From NCBI GenBank assembly GCA_964514215.1, contig CAZEPW010000009.1:24284-88283 (forward strand): a stretch of 64,000 bases of DNA, in the 5' to 3' direction. Origin of the DNA: CAYQUC01 sp964514215. Lineage in GTDB: Bacteria; Pseudomonadota; Gammaproteobacteria; UBA6429; Thiohalophilaceae. This document shows positions 52,563-61,455 of the stretch, in pieces. Made by a program: the position numbers and the translations under genes. Every line of letters begins with the position of its first letter. Position 1 is the first letter of the stretch. The notes under the pieces are model-generated. The model saw nothing but the letters and a program-made list of their open reading frames with translations. It was not told the DNA's origin and searched no databases.

Positions 52563-53627
52563 TTATTTCCCGATGATCATGGCTGCGGTGCCATTAAGAT
52601 AAACACCATTACCGGTTTCCATTTGTGCCGTGTGAACGTGCATCGGGTAGTGACCGAGTTGATCGATGGTGTATAACACCATTGCGGTTTGGTTTGGTTT
52701 TATATTGATAGTATCAACCGATTCAAAATCATTTGTATTTAAACGAACGCCATTTCGACTAATAATTTTAAAGTGATTACCGTGGAAATGCAGTGATTGA
52801 GAATATTGTCCAGCATTTGCAATTCGAACTAATACGATTTTTCCAATAGCACCTTGAATTGTCGTGCTTGGATCGGCCATTGCTTGAAAACCGTTCATGC
52901 CATTCATTAAGAAATAATTTGGTTTGTAATTGGCGGTTATTATGTCCGAAGCTGTTGTTGTGGTATTAATTGCCACTTGATTATAATTTTTATAATCCAA
53001 GTCAGCGATGACCCAGGTTACTTCTTTATCAAAACTAGGCCCACCTTGCCATGCAACTTTGCCCAAACTGGTCGCCGGGCGCACAATCATCACACCATAC
53101 AAGCCTAGAGATTGGTTGATGCCATTAAGTAAAGAATCCGAGTATAAATAAATTCCGGATTGTTGTGGTGTGAAGGTATAGCTATTGGTCACGCCAGATG
53201 GAATGAGATTGGTTGTTTTGGGTATGCCATTGGCAGAAAAATTCACAAAACTAAAATTATGATCGGCCGTTAAATTATTTTTAATGTTAATGGTAACAGC
53301 TTTGCCTTGTTCTACATTGATTGTTGTCCCCGGAACAATAGTGTTACCGGCAGGTAATGTTTCGACAGCACTAAACCCCCAGACGTTTAATGTCGTGGCA
53401 CCATTGCTGGTGTCTGGACTTGCGGTGATATTCACAGTGCCTTGCTGGATGAATAATGAGTAATTACTTTTTGGCTCAATTGGTGGCTGTGTTTCGGGTG
53501 GCGTTGATGTTGGTGGTGTGGTTGTGACTGGGGTCGTACTGCTGTCACCGCCGCCGCATGATGTTAGTATCATGAGACTAAAACTCATGAAAATAATGGT
53601 TCGAATGGTAGAGCTGAAATTAAACAT
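52563..53627 (-). CDS. Cupredoxin-type copper oxidase-like lipoprotein, part A (no type-1 cysteine)
   Basis: The start at 53627 is chosen because GAGGG lies nine bases upstream; a start at 53636 is possible. A lipobox (LILTSC) makes it a lipoprotein of about 350 residues, with a Pro/Thr-rich linker and then cupredoxin domains. The N-terminal HxHG and HSH motifs are lost (FVNFSANG, YLYSDSL). The C-terminal region keeps HFHGNH (LHFHGNHFKI) and MHVH (HYPMHVHTAQM), with the type-1 cysteine of HCH replaced by Val. Alone it looks inactive as a full oxidase; with part B it could supply missing ligands. Confidence 0.72.
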   Translation of the reverse strand: MFNFSSTIRTIIFMSFSLMILTSCGGGDSSTTPVTTTPPTSTPPETQPPIEPKSNYSLFIQQGTVNITASPDTSNGATTLNVWGFSAVETLPAGNTIVPGTTINVEQGKAVTINIKNNLTADHNFSFVNFSANGIPKTTNLIPSGVTNSYTFTPQQSGIYLYSDSLLNGINQSLGLYGVMIVRPATSLGKVAWQGGPSFDKEVTWVIADLDYKNYNQVAINTTTTASDIITANYKPNYFLMNGMNGFQAMADPSTTIQGAIGKIVLVRIANAGQYSQSLHFHGNHFKIISRNGVRLNTNDFESVDTINIKPNQTAMVLYTIDQLGHYPMHVHTAQMETGNGVYLNGTAAMIIGK

Positions 53628-53946
53628 AGTGTGCATCCCTCGCTAATATTTTTAGTTCTTTTATTATGTTAAGTTGTGTTGCTTTGATATACTTAGATAT
53701 ATAAGCATATTAACATGCATTAATACGTGATTGGAGCTGGATGGACTGATGTTTGCTTGTTTGACATTAGAATAATTCTAAATAACGTCATTTAGCTGGA
53801 TATCAGTATATCGGGTAATTGGTATGCAGTGACTAGATTTGCTATACTTCACGTCTTGATTTGATTAATTTCTTCATATAAACCAGTAATTTACAAATCC
53901 ACACGTTTCACTAGCAAACACATTTAACATTGATGGAGCCCATTAA
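53628..53946. promoter_or_regulatory. Divergent promoter region between the oxidase pair and the NarK-type gene
   Basis: About 320 bases with no supported gene. TTGATTTGATTAA near 53860 is an imperfect FNR-like sequence upstream of the transporter. Confidence 0.35.
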
Positions 53947-55413
53947 ATGAGTACTTCTACTATGAGAGCGAATTTTCTCTCATTCTCCGGCCGTGCAAAA
54001 ATCTTACACACTACCTGGATGGCGTTTTTCGTTACCTTTTTAGTTTGGTTTAATCATGCGCCATTGCTTGGTGTTATCCAAGAAACAATGGGCTTAACGG
54101 ATCAGCAAATTAAAACGCTATTAATCCTCAATGTTGCATTAACCATTCCGGCTCGAATCATCACCGGCATGTTGGTTGATGTTTATGGCCCTCGGCGTAC
54201 TTACTCCATTATGTTGCTCGTGACAGCGGCATTATGTTTCTTTTTTTCCACCGCGCAGAGCTTTGAAGTTTTGGCCTTATCCCGATTTTTAATGGGTTTT
54301 GTTGGCGCGGGTTTTGTTATTGGTATTCGGATGATTAGTGAATGGTATCCGGCAAAACAACTGGGTTTGGCCGAGGGTATCTATAAAGGTATGGGTAATG
54401 TTGGTTCGGCAGTTGCTGCTGTCACGTTACCAACCTTAGCGTTGATGTTCGGTGGTGATGATGGTTGGCGTTATGCCACGGCAATCACCGGTGTTATTGC
54501 TTTAATTTATGCTGTGATTTATTACGTTTCAGTATCCGACACGCCGGCTGGTTCAACGTATTTTAAACCCAATAAATCAGGTGGCCTCGAAGTCACCAGC
54601 CAACGGGATTTTTATTTTTATTTACTGATGAACATTCCAATGTATGGCGCAATGGCGGTGTTAACGTGGAAGGTGGCATTATTAGGTTTGCTGAGTAGTT
54701 CTGCGGCTAATATTGTTTATGTAACATTGGTCGTGATTTATTTATTTCAAGCAAAACAAATTCATGGTGTTAATAAAGAAATATTTGTAAAACCAGTAGA
54801 AAAAATGTTGCGTTATAATTTTAAACAAGTGGCTATTCTTAGTGTTGCTTATGCGGTGACGTTTGGTTCTGAATTGGCCGTGGTTTCGATGTTACCCTTA
54901 TTTTTCAAAGATACCTTTTTAGTTCCTGCGGCACTGGCTGGAATATTGGGTGCAAGTTTTGCTGTTATCGATGTGTTGTCTTGTCCATCCGGTGGTTTTA
55001 TCAGTGATAAATTTGGACGCAAGAAATCATTAGTGCTGTTATTGTCCGGCGCAGCCATTGGATTTTTTGCGATGGGGCAAATAACCGAGCAATGGCCAAT
55101 AGCTTTTGCAGTATTAGTGATAATGATTAGCTCATTTTTTCTTGGTTCTGCTGCGGGTTGTGTTTTTGCCTTGGTGCCTTTAATTCGACGACGACTCACC
55201 GGGCAAATAGCGGGAATGGTTGGCGCTTATGGCAACATTGGCGCAGTATTATTTTTAACAGTATTTTCGTTTGTATCGCCTTCAGTATTTTTCATCACCA
55301 TTGCCTGCGGCATCGCATTTGCTGCTTTGGTCTCATTGTTTTTAGACGAACCAAAAGATGCAATGGTCGAAGTATTGCCCGACGGTACGGTGCAAATGAT
55401 TGAAGTGCATTAA
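53947..55413 (+). CDS. NarK-type nitrate/nitrite MFS transporter
   Basis: The 488-residue protein has about twelve helices. The start resembles NarK/NasA transporters (SFSGRAKILHTTWMAFFVTF), with the MFS signature DVYGPRRTYS and FLMGFVGAGFVIGIRMISEWYP. A GGAG before the ATG supports the start. It should move nitrate or nitrite across the inner membrane, but no nitrate or nitrite reductase is seen in the window. A terminator follows, so it is probably monocistronic. Confidence 0.85.
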   Translation: MSTSTMRANFLSFSGRAKILHTTWMAFFVTFLVWFNHAPLLGVIQETMGLTDQQIKTLLILNVALTIPARIITGMLVDVYGPRRTYSIMLLVTAALCFFFSTAQSFEVLALSRFLMGFVGAGFVIGIRMISEWYPAKQLGLAEGIYKGMGNVGSAVAAVTLPTLALMFGGDDGWRYATAITGVIALIYAVIYYVSVSDTPAGSTYFKPNKSGGLEVTSQRDFYFYLLMNIPMYGAMAVLTWKVALLGLLSSSAANIVYVTLVVIYLFQAKQIHGVNKEIFVKPVEKMLRYNFKQVAILSVAYAVTFGSELAVVSMLPLFFKDTFLVPAALAGILGASFAVIDVLSCPSGGFISDKFGRKKSLVLLLSGAAIGFFAMGQITEQWPIAFAVLVIMISSFFLGSAAGCVFALVPLIRRRLTGQIAGMVGAYGNIGAVLFLTVFSFVSPSVFFITIACGIAFAALVSLFLDEPKDAMVEVLPDGTVQMIEVH

Positions 55414-55442
55414 GCATCAGTAACATCTTAATGTCATTAAAT

Positions 55443-55467
55443 AAAGAGACTTAGGTCTCTTTTTTTA
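55443..55467 (+). terminator. Terminator after the NarK-type gene
   Basis: AAAGAGAC/GTCTCTTT stem with a 4-base loop, then more T. It is almost the same sequence as the terminator at 56828. Confidence 0.85.
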
Positions 55468-55600
55468 TAGCTCCAAAACATTGAACTTTGAAAATTATTA
55501 CGACTCAATATACTGTATAGTTCGGCTGGAACAGTCGTTATTACAGCATTAAAATAGCAACGATTATTTGTTTAGAACAATTTAATAAGGAGAAATGACC

Positions 55601-56767
55601 ATGAATGATACAAGTCAAGCGAAAACCATACTGGTACTCGGTGGTGGTATTGGTGGCGTTGTGGTTGCAACTGAGTTGCGTAAAAAAATGTCATCCGAGC
55701 ATCGTGTTATCTTGGTCGAACGAGAAGATAATTATGTCTTTTCACCTTCTCTACCGTGGTTAATGACTGGCACCCGTCGCCGAAAAGATATCACCCGCTC
55801 GCGTGCCAAGCTAACAAATTTAGGCGTTGAAATAATTAAAGGTAACATCGAAAAAATAAATGCCGAGCAACGTAGTGTGCAAGTGAATCAACAAACCTTA
55901 ATCGGTGATTATTTAGTGATTGCCTTGGGTGTTGACTATGCTGACGATACTATTCCCGGCTTAGTTGAATCGGGTAATACGTTTTATAACATCGACGGCG
56001 CAGAGAAACTCAATGAAGCTCGCCTAAAGTTTAACGCTGGTCGAATTGCGGTATTAGTTACCTCACTGCCGTTTAAATGTCCGGCTGCGCCAGTTGAAGC
56101 AGCGCTATTATTAGAAAACGATTGTCGTAAACGTAATGTGCGCGATGCCGTGCAAGTTGATATGTATACGCCTGAGCCTGGCCCAATGTCATTATCCGGG
56201 CCTGAAAACTCACGCCAGCTACGTGCGATGGTTGAAGCTAAAAATATCGGCTATCATGCAGAGCACGTTGTGACTCACGTTGATGCCGACAATAAAAAAA
56301 TAATCTTTGCTAATGGTGTTAGTGCTGACTTTGATTTATTGGTTTATGTGCCACCACATCGAGCGCCAAAAGTTGTTATTAATGCCGGCTTGGTTGGTGA
56401 AAGCGGCTGGATTCCGGTTGATAAATACAGTCTTAAAACCAAATTTGATCATGTTTATGCGATTGGTGATGTCACTGGAATTAAACTCAGTGTTGGTAAG
56501 CCCTTACCAAAAGCCGGTGTTATTGCACACGGTCAAGCGGAGGTTGTGGTGCATAATATAATTCATGAAATATCGGGGCAGGGCAGTAGTAAACAATTTG
56601 ATGGCCACGGTGCTTGTTTTATCGAAACCGGTAGCGGTAAAGCCGGAATGGGTAATGGTAATTTTTACGCCGAACCTAAACCGCAAATGAAATTGCATAA
56701 GCCCGGATATTTAATGCACTTGGGTAAAGTTGCATTTGAAAAATATTGGTTGTTTAAATGGTTTTAA
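55601..56767 (+). CDS. Sulfide:quinone oxidoreductase-type flavoprotein
   Basis: The start at 55601 has AAGGAG eight bases away; ATG 55595 is adjacent. The roughly 388-residue protein has an FAD motif (LVLGGGIGGVVVATEL), FSPSLPWLMTG, and two cysteines placed as in SQR (C162 of FKCPAAP and C341 of HGACFIE, counting from 55595), plus YAIGDVTGIKL. SQR oxidises sulfide and feeds quinone at the membrane. Its KYWLFKWF end is amphipathic, as in membrane-bound SQRs. The type is close to type I/II, not resolvable here. Confidence 0.82.
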   Translation: MNDTSQAKTILVLGGGIGGVVVATELRKKMSSEHRVILVEREDNYVFSPSLPWLMTGTRRRKDITRSRAKLTNLGVEIIKGNIEKINAEQRSVQVNQQTLIGDYLVIALGVDYADDTIPGLVESGNTFYNIDGAEKLNEARLKFNAGRIAVLVTSLPFKCPAAPVEAALLLENDCRKRNVRDAVQVDMYTPEPGPMSLSGPENSRQLRAMVEAKNIGYHAEHVVTHVDADNKKIIFANGVSADFDLLVYVPPHRAPKVVINAGLVGESGWIPVDKYSLKTKFDHVYAIGDVTGIKLSVGKPLPKAGVIAHGQAEVVVHNIIHEISGQGSSKQFDGHGACFIETGSGKAGMGNGNFYAEPKPQMKLHKPGYLMHLGKVAFEKYWLFKWF

Positions 56768-56827
56768 CCTTTGAAATGTTGGGTCTGCGAATATTATTTT
56801 ATTGAATCTTCGCTTAACATATTACTT

Positions 56828-56853
56828 AAAAAGAGACCTAGGTCTCTTTTTTT
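56828..56853 (+). terminator. Terminator after the SQR-type gene
   Basis: AAAAAGAGACC-TA-GGTCTCTTTTT is a perfect palindrome followed by T residues. Its core is the same as the terminator after the NarK-type gene. Confidence 0.88.
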
Positions 56854-57107
56854 GTGTCATCCACCTTTTTTGTTAATTTTTAATAAACAAAAAATAGACG
56901 ACTGCATCATATTTCAAAACTTTTCAGTATCGTATGTGATGGTATCACATACTGTTATACGTGTTTCTACCTATAATGATAGCGTTAATTGTAATAGTGA
57001 CATTTAACTTTAATATCATAATGTCGCTTTAGCAAAGTTAAAATTTACTGTTGCAAATGGCCTTTATGTTTTATTAATTTAATCAAAATAGAAGAAGGTA
57101 AATTATT

Positions 57108-57869
57108 ATGGTAAATAAGCTTAAAAAAATAGTCATCGGAATAGCGGCAAGTTGCGCATTAAGTGCAACCGCATATGCGGATTCCTCAACAATAACATAT
57201 GAAATTTCAATAACCAATTTAACCAATGCACCATTTTTAAGTAAACCGGTTGTTGCAATTCATTCAGACAATTTCAAATTATTTGAATTGGGTAGCGTTA
57301 ACACCAGTCCGGGTTTAGAAGTTATTGCTGAAACAGGTAAGCCGGGCGTTCTGGTCGATGAGCTTACTGTGAATCCTGAAATTTTAGAAGTGAGAGTACT
57401 CAATGGTTTAATGCCAAATGGTGGATTAGCTGCTGGCGAAACAGTAACCGCAACTTTCCAAGCATCAAAAGATTATTCATACGTTAGTGTTTATTCAATG
57501 ATCGCTCCTTCAAATGATGGTTTTGTTGCTGCTAATAGTGTTAAAGGGCCATACAAAGAAAAATCAGTTGTTATTATGTCACCAGTCTATGATGCTGGTA
57601 CTGAAGCAAATAATGAACTTTGTGATACCGCTGTACCAACAGACATCAATGATCCAGATAGCATTCCAGTGCCACCACCAATGCGTCCAATGATTTGTGT
57701 TTTTAATCCAACAATCCCAGCTCCACCGTTTGCTAGAGTTGGTGCTGGTGGTGAAGGACCTGTTTTAGTTCACCGTGGTTTCCAAGGTATCGGTGATTTA
57801 AATCCAGCAATGTTTGATTGGCGTAACCCGTCTGCAAAAATTATGATTAAACGTATTTCGTCTAATTAA
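57108..57869 (+). CDS. Secreted spondin-domain protein
   Basis: The 253-residue protein has a signal peptide (cleavage near YADSS) and then a Spondin_N-like domain: ITYEISITNLTNAPFLSKPVVAIHSDNF and an acidic LAAGETVTATFQASKDYSYVSVYSMIAPSNDGF core. A Cys/Pro-rich region (CDTAVP, PPMRPMICVFNP) follows. The domain is known in extracellular eukaryotic proteins and in some bacteria as a possible surface or adhesion domain. A terminator follows, so it is monocistronic. Confidence 0.82.
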   Translation: MVNKLKKIVIGIAASCALSATAYADSSTITYEISITNLTNAPFLSKPVVAIHSDNFKLFELGSVNTSPGLEVIAETGKPGVLVDELTVNPEILEVRVLNGLMPNGGLAAGETVTATFQASKDYSYVSVYSMIAPSNDGFVAANSVKGPYKEKSVVIMSPVYDAGTEANNELCDTAVPTDINDPDSIPVPPPMRPMICVFNPTIPAPPFARVGAGGEGPVLVHRGFQGIGDLNPAMFDWRNPSAKIMIKRISSN

Positions 57870-57887
57870 TTTTTTCAGTCTATAAAT

Positions 57888-57923
57888 AAAGCCCGCATCA
57901 GTAATAATATGCGGGCTTTTTTT
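57888..57923 (+). terminator. Terminator after the spondin gene
   Basis: AAAGCCCGCAT/ATGCGGGCTTT stem with a 10-base loop, followed by a run of T. Confidence 0.88.
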
Positions 57924-58196
57924 CGTTTGAGCATCGCTAAAAATCAATTTAAAAATAACCGTCATTATACACCATTAAGCTTATCAGCTCGAACTCTTAC
58001 TTTTTACAGCACTTTGAACTAAATTATCATATTGTTGAATGGCTAAAAATAACGATAGCGATAATAATGAGTTAAAAACCCCCCTGACTTAAATCAATTA
58101 ACAACAGGCATAATCTGTTAGTATCTAATCCTAGGTTGATAAGACAGTGTTTAGCGATTACATTTATTAATAACAATTAAGATAAGTGAGCAATTA

Positions 58197-59078
58197 ATGG
58201 ATGTATTACTATCAATGTCGGTATTTCGACGCGTTGCTGAAACAGGCAATTTTTCTGAGGTCGCGCGCGAGATGGATATATCACAACCTACAGTCAGTAA
58301 ACACGTAGCCGCATTGGAAAGACACCTTAGTATCAAATTACTCAATCGCAGCACGCGGCAACTTAGTTTAACCGAAGTGGGTAAACAGTATTATGATCGC
58401 TGTATCCACATTCTCGATGAGTTAATCGAAACTGAATCACTATTACGAAATCAAGAATCAGTACCGACAGGCACATTACGCATCAATACCCCGGTAACAT
58501 TCGGTGAAATTTGCATTGTGCCGCACTTATGGCAGTTTCTCGATAAATTTCCAGAACTCACCATCGACTTAATAATGGATGATCATTATGTCGATTTAGT
58601 TAAAGACGGTATTGATGTCGCAATTCGAATTGGACCAATGCCAGACTCGGCATTAGTTGCTAAAAAATTGGGTGATAGTCCCCGAGTTGTTTTTGCTAGC
58701 CCAAGTTATTTAAAGCAACGTGGTGAGCCAAAAAAATTACAAGATTTACAAAAACATAATTGCATTGTATATACATTACTAACAACACGTAATGAATGGC
58801 ATTTTATCGGGCCCAATGGCGAAGAGACGGTACGCGTTAATGGCCGGTTTAGTGCTAATAATCCACGCACTATTTGTGATGCCGTTATTGATGGACAAGG
58901 TATTGCCGTTGCGCCATTGTGGTTGGTTAATAAATACATTGAAACCGGACAGGTCAAAGTTGTTCTTGAAAATTACGTGCCAACGCCATTAGAGATTCAC
59001 GCAGTTTTTCCCGGACGACGTTATGTGCCTGCCAAGGTGCGTTGTTTTATAGAATATTTTAGTAAACAAATGAGCTAA
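58197..59078 (+). CDS. LysR family transcriptional regulator
   Basis: The 293-residue protein has an N-terminal winged helix (SVFRRVAETGNFSEVAREMDISQPTVSKHVAALERHL) and a LysR substrate-binding domain of about 200 residues, with the usual DVAIRIGPMPDSALVAKKLG stretch. It belongs to the large DsdC/CrgA-like group. No divergent target gene adjoins it; the convergent neighbour is a micro-protein. It ends at a shared hairpin. Confidence 0.9.
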   Translation: MDVLLSMSVFRRVAETGNFSEVAREMDISQPTVSKHVAALERHLSIKLLNRSTRQLSLTEVGKQYYDRCIHILDELIETESLLRNQESVPTGTLRINTPVTFGEICIVPHLWQFLDKFPELTIDLIMDDHYVDLVKDGIDVAIRIGPMPDSALVAKKLGDSPRVVFASPSYLKQRGEPKKLQDLQKHNCIVYTLLTTRNEWHFIGPNGEETVRVNGRFSANNPRTICDAVIDGQGIAVAPLWLVNKYIETGQVKVVLENYVPTPLEIHAVFPGRRYVPAKVRCFIEYFSKQMS

Positions 59079-59086
59079 TTTAAATT

Positions 59087-59116
59087 AAGATAACCTCCAA
59101 AGTAGGAGGTTATCTT
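59087..59116. terminator. Bidirectional hairpin between LysR and the first micro-protein gene
   Basis: AAGATAACCTCC/GGAGGTTATCTT is a perfect 12-bp stem with a 6-base loop. It lies 8 bases after the LysR stop and 17 bases past the micro-protein stop. Confidence 0.75.
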
Positions 59117-59133
59117 AAAGACTTAGATTAATC

Positions 59134-59307
59134 TTAAAAATCTAAATCGTTTTCTGCTTCAACAACAGCAACATCTTGTACTTCAACTTTAGCTGTTGCA
59201 GTGTCTACTTGATCTGCATCATACGAAGTTAAAGCAGTTGTTGTACCAACTAAGCTTAATAAAAATCCTAGAGTGATTGGGTCGATAAATCCGCGTGTTT
59301 TTTTCAT
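59134..59307 (-). CDS. Micro-protein A, paralogue of the upstream micro-protein
   Basis: A 57-residue product from ATG 59305-59307 with AAGGAAAA upstream. It begins MKKTRGFIDPITLGFLLSLV and continues GTTTALTS, then an acidic stretch rich in Val, Ala and Asp, ending ENDLDF. The hydrophobic TLGFLLSLVGTTTALT resembles a signal or membrane segment. The acidic tail would be exported if the segment spans. No known family was recognised. Its twin lies 71 bases upstream on the same strand. Confidence 0.7.
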   Translation of the reverse strand: MKKTRGFIDPITLGFLLSLVGTTTALTSYDADQVDTATAKVEVQDVAVVEAENDLDF

Positions 59308-59378
59308 GATAGTTTTCCTTATAGTTAAAGTTTGTGTTTAGACGATGACGTTAGTGTCATCGTCATAATTTGGTTTAA

Positions 59379-59570
59379 TTAAAAATCGTAATCGTTTTCT
59401 GTTTCAACAACAGCAATGGCTTGAACATTAACTTGAGCAGCAGTTTGTGTAGGCTCAACTTGTTCCGCATCACGTGTGGTTAAAGCAGTTGTTGTTCCTA
59501 CTAGGCTCAATAAAAATCCTAGAGTGATTGGGTCAACAAATCCGCGTGTTTTCTTCACTGTATTTTTCAT
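59379..59570 (-). CDS. Micro-protein B, paralogue of micro-protein A
   Basis: A 63-residue product with AGGAG seven bases before its ATG. The core KKTRGFVDPITLGFLLSLVG is nearly identical to that of micro-protein A. The C-terminal part VQAIAVVETENDYDF parallels VQDVAVVEAENDLDF of the twin. Conservation at both ends with a variable middle supports real, selected genes. Function unknown. Confidence 0.72.
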   Translation of the reverse strand: MKNTVKKTRGFVDPITLGFLLSLVGTTTALTTRDAEQVEPTQTAAQVNVQAIAVVETENDYDF

Positions 59571-60318
59571 AGTATTGCTCCTCTTTCGTTAATGTATTAT
59601 CAGTAAACGGTGATAGTCAGTTATCTGTTGATTCCTGTGTTTCGTATCGTTTCCGTCATCTTGAGTTAATATTAGACTATGCTAATACGTTTGATAATAT
59701 GGCAAATCGACATATGATTTATTACGAATTGGAATGAATCGCGCAATATTGGAATTTTTACCATTAAGCGTATTTTTGATAAAAACCATAAATAAAGCTA
59801 AGTTATTGTTTATTATGAGTTTAATTGAATATGAAATTTATAGTAGCCAGTAATTATATAGCCAGCAATAAAATAGTTGTCTGATTTCATTGATGTTGCG
59901 TTTAGAAAAAAAATAAAAAAGGCTATCTAAACTCATTAAATAAATGCTTTAGTCGCTAAAAAGCGTAATCGTAGGTTGGTGGTGAGAGTAACGAACCCCA
60001 CAGTACTGACTCATTCAAAGCACCGATACTCTTTTTTAAATCTACTCACCACTCAATGCAGTGAAAAAAATTAATTAAAGTTTTAACAAAATTTTTAGAC
60101 TTACTACTATTACTAATTTTGCACAAGCTAGTTTATGGATGTCTATTTTTTATTTGAATAGAGCGGGGTAACACCTCTGGTGTATTAGCCATGCGTTTGA
60201 TTAAGACGTTTAAATAATTTTGTAGCTGATAAGAGTTAAAGGTATATTTTCTGTTTAAAATTAATATCATGATATAGAGGCGTTCTCACTCAGTGAGAGA
60301 TAATGTCAATGCACATTT
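59571..60318. other. Intergenic region with a degenerate repeat
   Basis: No intact gene was found in about 750 bases. Near 59972 the text GTAGGTTGGTGGTGAGAGTAACGAACCCCAC is a degenerate relative of the repeat at 32451-32714. The region probably holds the promoter of micro-protein B and the lost 5' end of the transporter pseudogene. Confidence 0.45.
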
Positions 60319-60976
60319 AGCGGTATTGTTTGTGTCGCAACCAGTTTTCCTATTGGTCAAAGTATTGCACCACACCTCGATCCGGTAGTAACCGTACTAT
60401 TTCGGTTTATAATATCGATTATTTTAATGTTGCCTTTACTTTTTTTTACAAACAAAATAAAAATACCAACGCGTAAAAGGTTAATTCAATTTAGTTTGTT
60501 AGGAGCAACTCAATCAGTTTTTTTATATTGATGTTTCTTGCGCTAAGAGATACTACGTCTTTAAATGCTTCTGTTATTTATACCTTTCTACCGAGTTTGG
60601 CAGCGATTGCAAGTTTTTACATATTAAAATAAAAATTAAGAACACTTCATTTATATCTTTTACCAATTGGTATAGCAGCTACACTATGGGTTATCTTTGA
60701 AGGTAGTTTTGCAAAAATGCTAGCATTAAACTTAAACAACGGCGATCTTATCTTTAGCCTCGGATTAATCCTGTTGGCAATCTATACTACCTTGCTAAAA
60801 AAGTTTCATGAAGGAGGCTCTCCATTTGATGTGGTGTTTTGGTCGATGGTTTGTGCAGTGTTTCCGATGTCATTGTATTCTGCGTTTATTTCTTCTGAGA
60901 TCAATTTGGAATGGATCCCCATTAACATTTACCTAATGATTATTTATCTGTCTGTAATGACGGTACTCTTAAAATA
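60319..60976 (+). pseudogene. Decayed EamA/DMT-type transporter
   Basis: Translation shows SGIVCVATSFPIGQSIAP and LDPVVTVLFRFIISIILMLP, as in the first half of EamA transporters. A one-base frameshift near 60534 carries it to LALRDTTSLNASVIYTFLPS, and an in-frame TAA near 60630 precedes KLRTLHLYLLPIGIAATLW. An open stretch then runs through IFSLGLILLAIYTTLLKKFHE to the stop at 60976. The 5' start and the C-terminal part of a normal roughly 290-residue transporter are absent. It is a pseudogene. Confidence 0.75.
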
Positions 60977-61221
60977 GGTGTGATGAAGACACTAAAAAGG
61001 TACAACTGAAACTAGTTACAGTGGCACAGGTAACTCTGTAATACGACTCTTTAATTTTGGTGATGTTTACCGAGTACGAAGCTGTTCAAATTACGGTTGT
61101 GGTAACTATTCACCATTAAAAATGGTTCGTTATTCTAATTCGTGTTCTTCTCGCGACATTGGACCAATACTGCGATAAGCAGAGTAGTACCAAAAAGGTT
61201 AATCTTATTGAATATAAGATT

Positions 61222-61413
61222 AACCTTCTTTTGATCAAGCAATTATTTAAGACATTAAGCCGTTCAGATAATATTGGTAAGCATCGGGATGAAATTGTTC
61301 AAGGCTTATATTCTTATAGCATAAAGAAACATGTGGTCTTTTTTCGAGAAACAAAACATGAATTTATGATTATCCGCGTTTTGCATAGCAGGATAGATAT
61401 GGAAAAACAATGA
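61222..61413 (+). pseudogene. ParE toxin remnant
   Basis: About 64 codons match the C-terminal two thirds of the ParE at 63673-63975, differing at scattered positions (LSRSDNIGKHRDEIVQGLYS, FFRETKHEFMIIRVLH). The N-terminal part is replaced by unrelated sequence, and no antitoxin gene precedes it. The flanking text after the stop also resembles that after the intact copy. It looks like a duplicated and truncated copy. Confidence 0.75.
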
Positions 61414-61455
61414 GTATGGGTTATTTCACTTTTATAAAAATCGACTTCCTTTATT

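Noticed and set aside
51361..53627. One multicopper oxidase broken by a frameshift
   Set aside because: Each part has its own signal sequence (one a lipobox) and its own start, and the spacing fits two genes.
61017..61173. A possible short coding fragment ending RDIGPILR
   Set aside because: It is open for only about 50 codons, has no start or family match, and may be a remnant of unknown origin.
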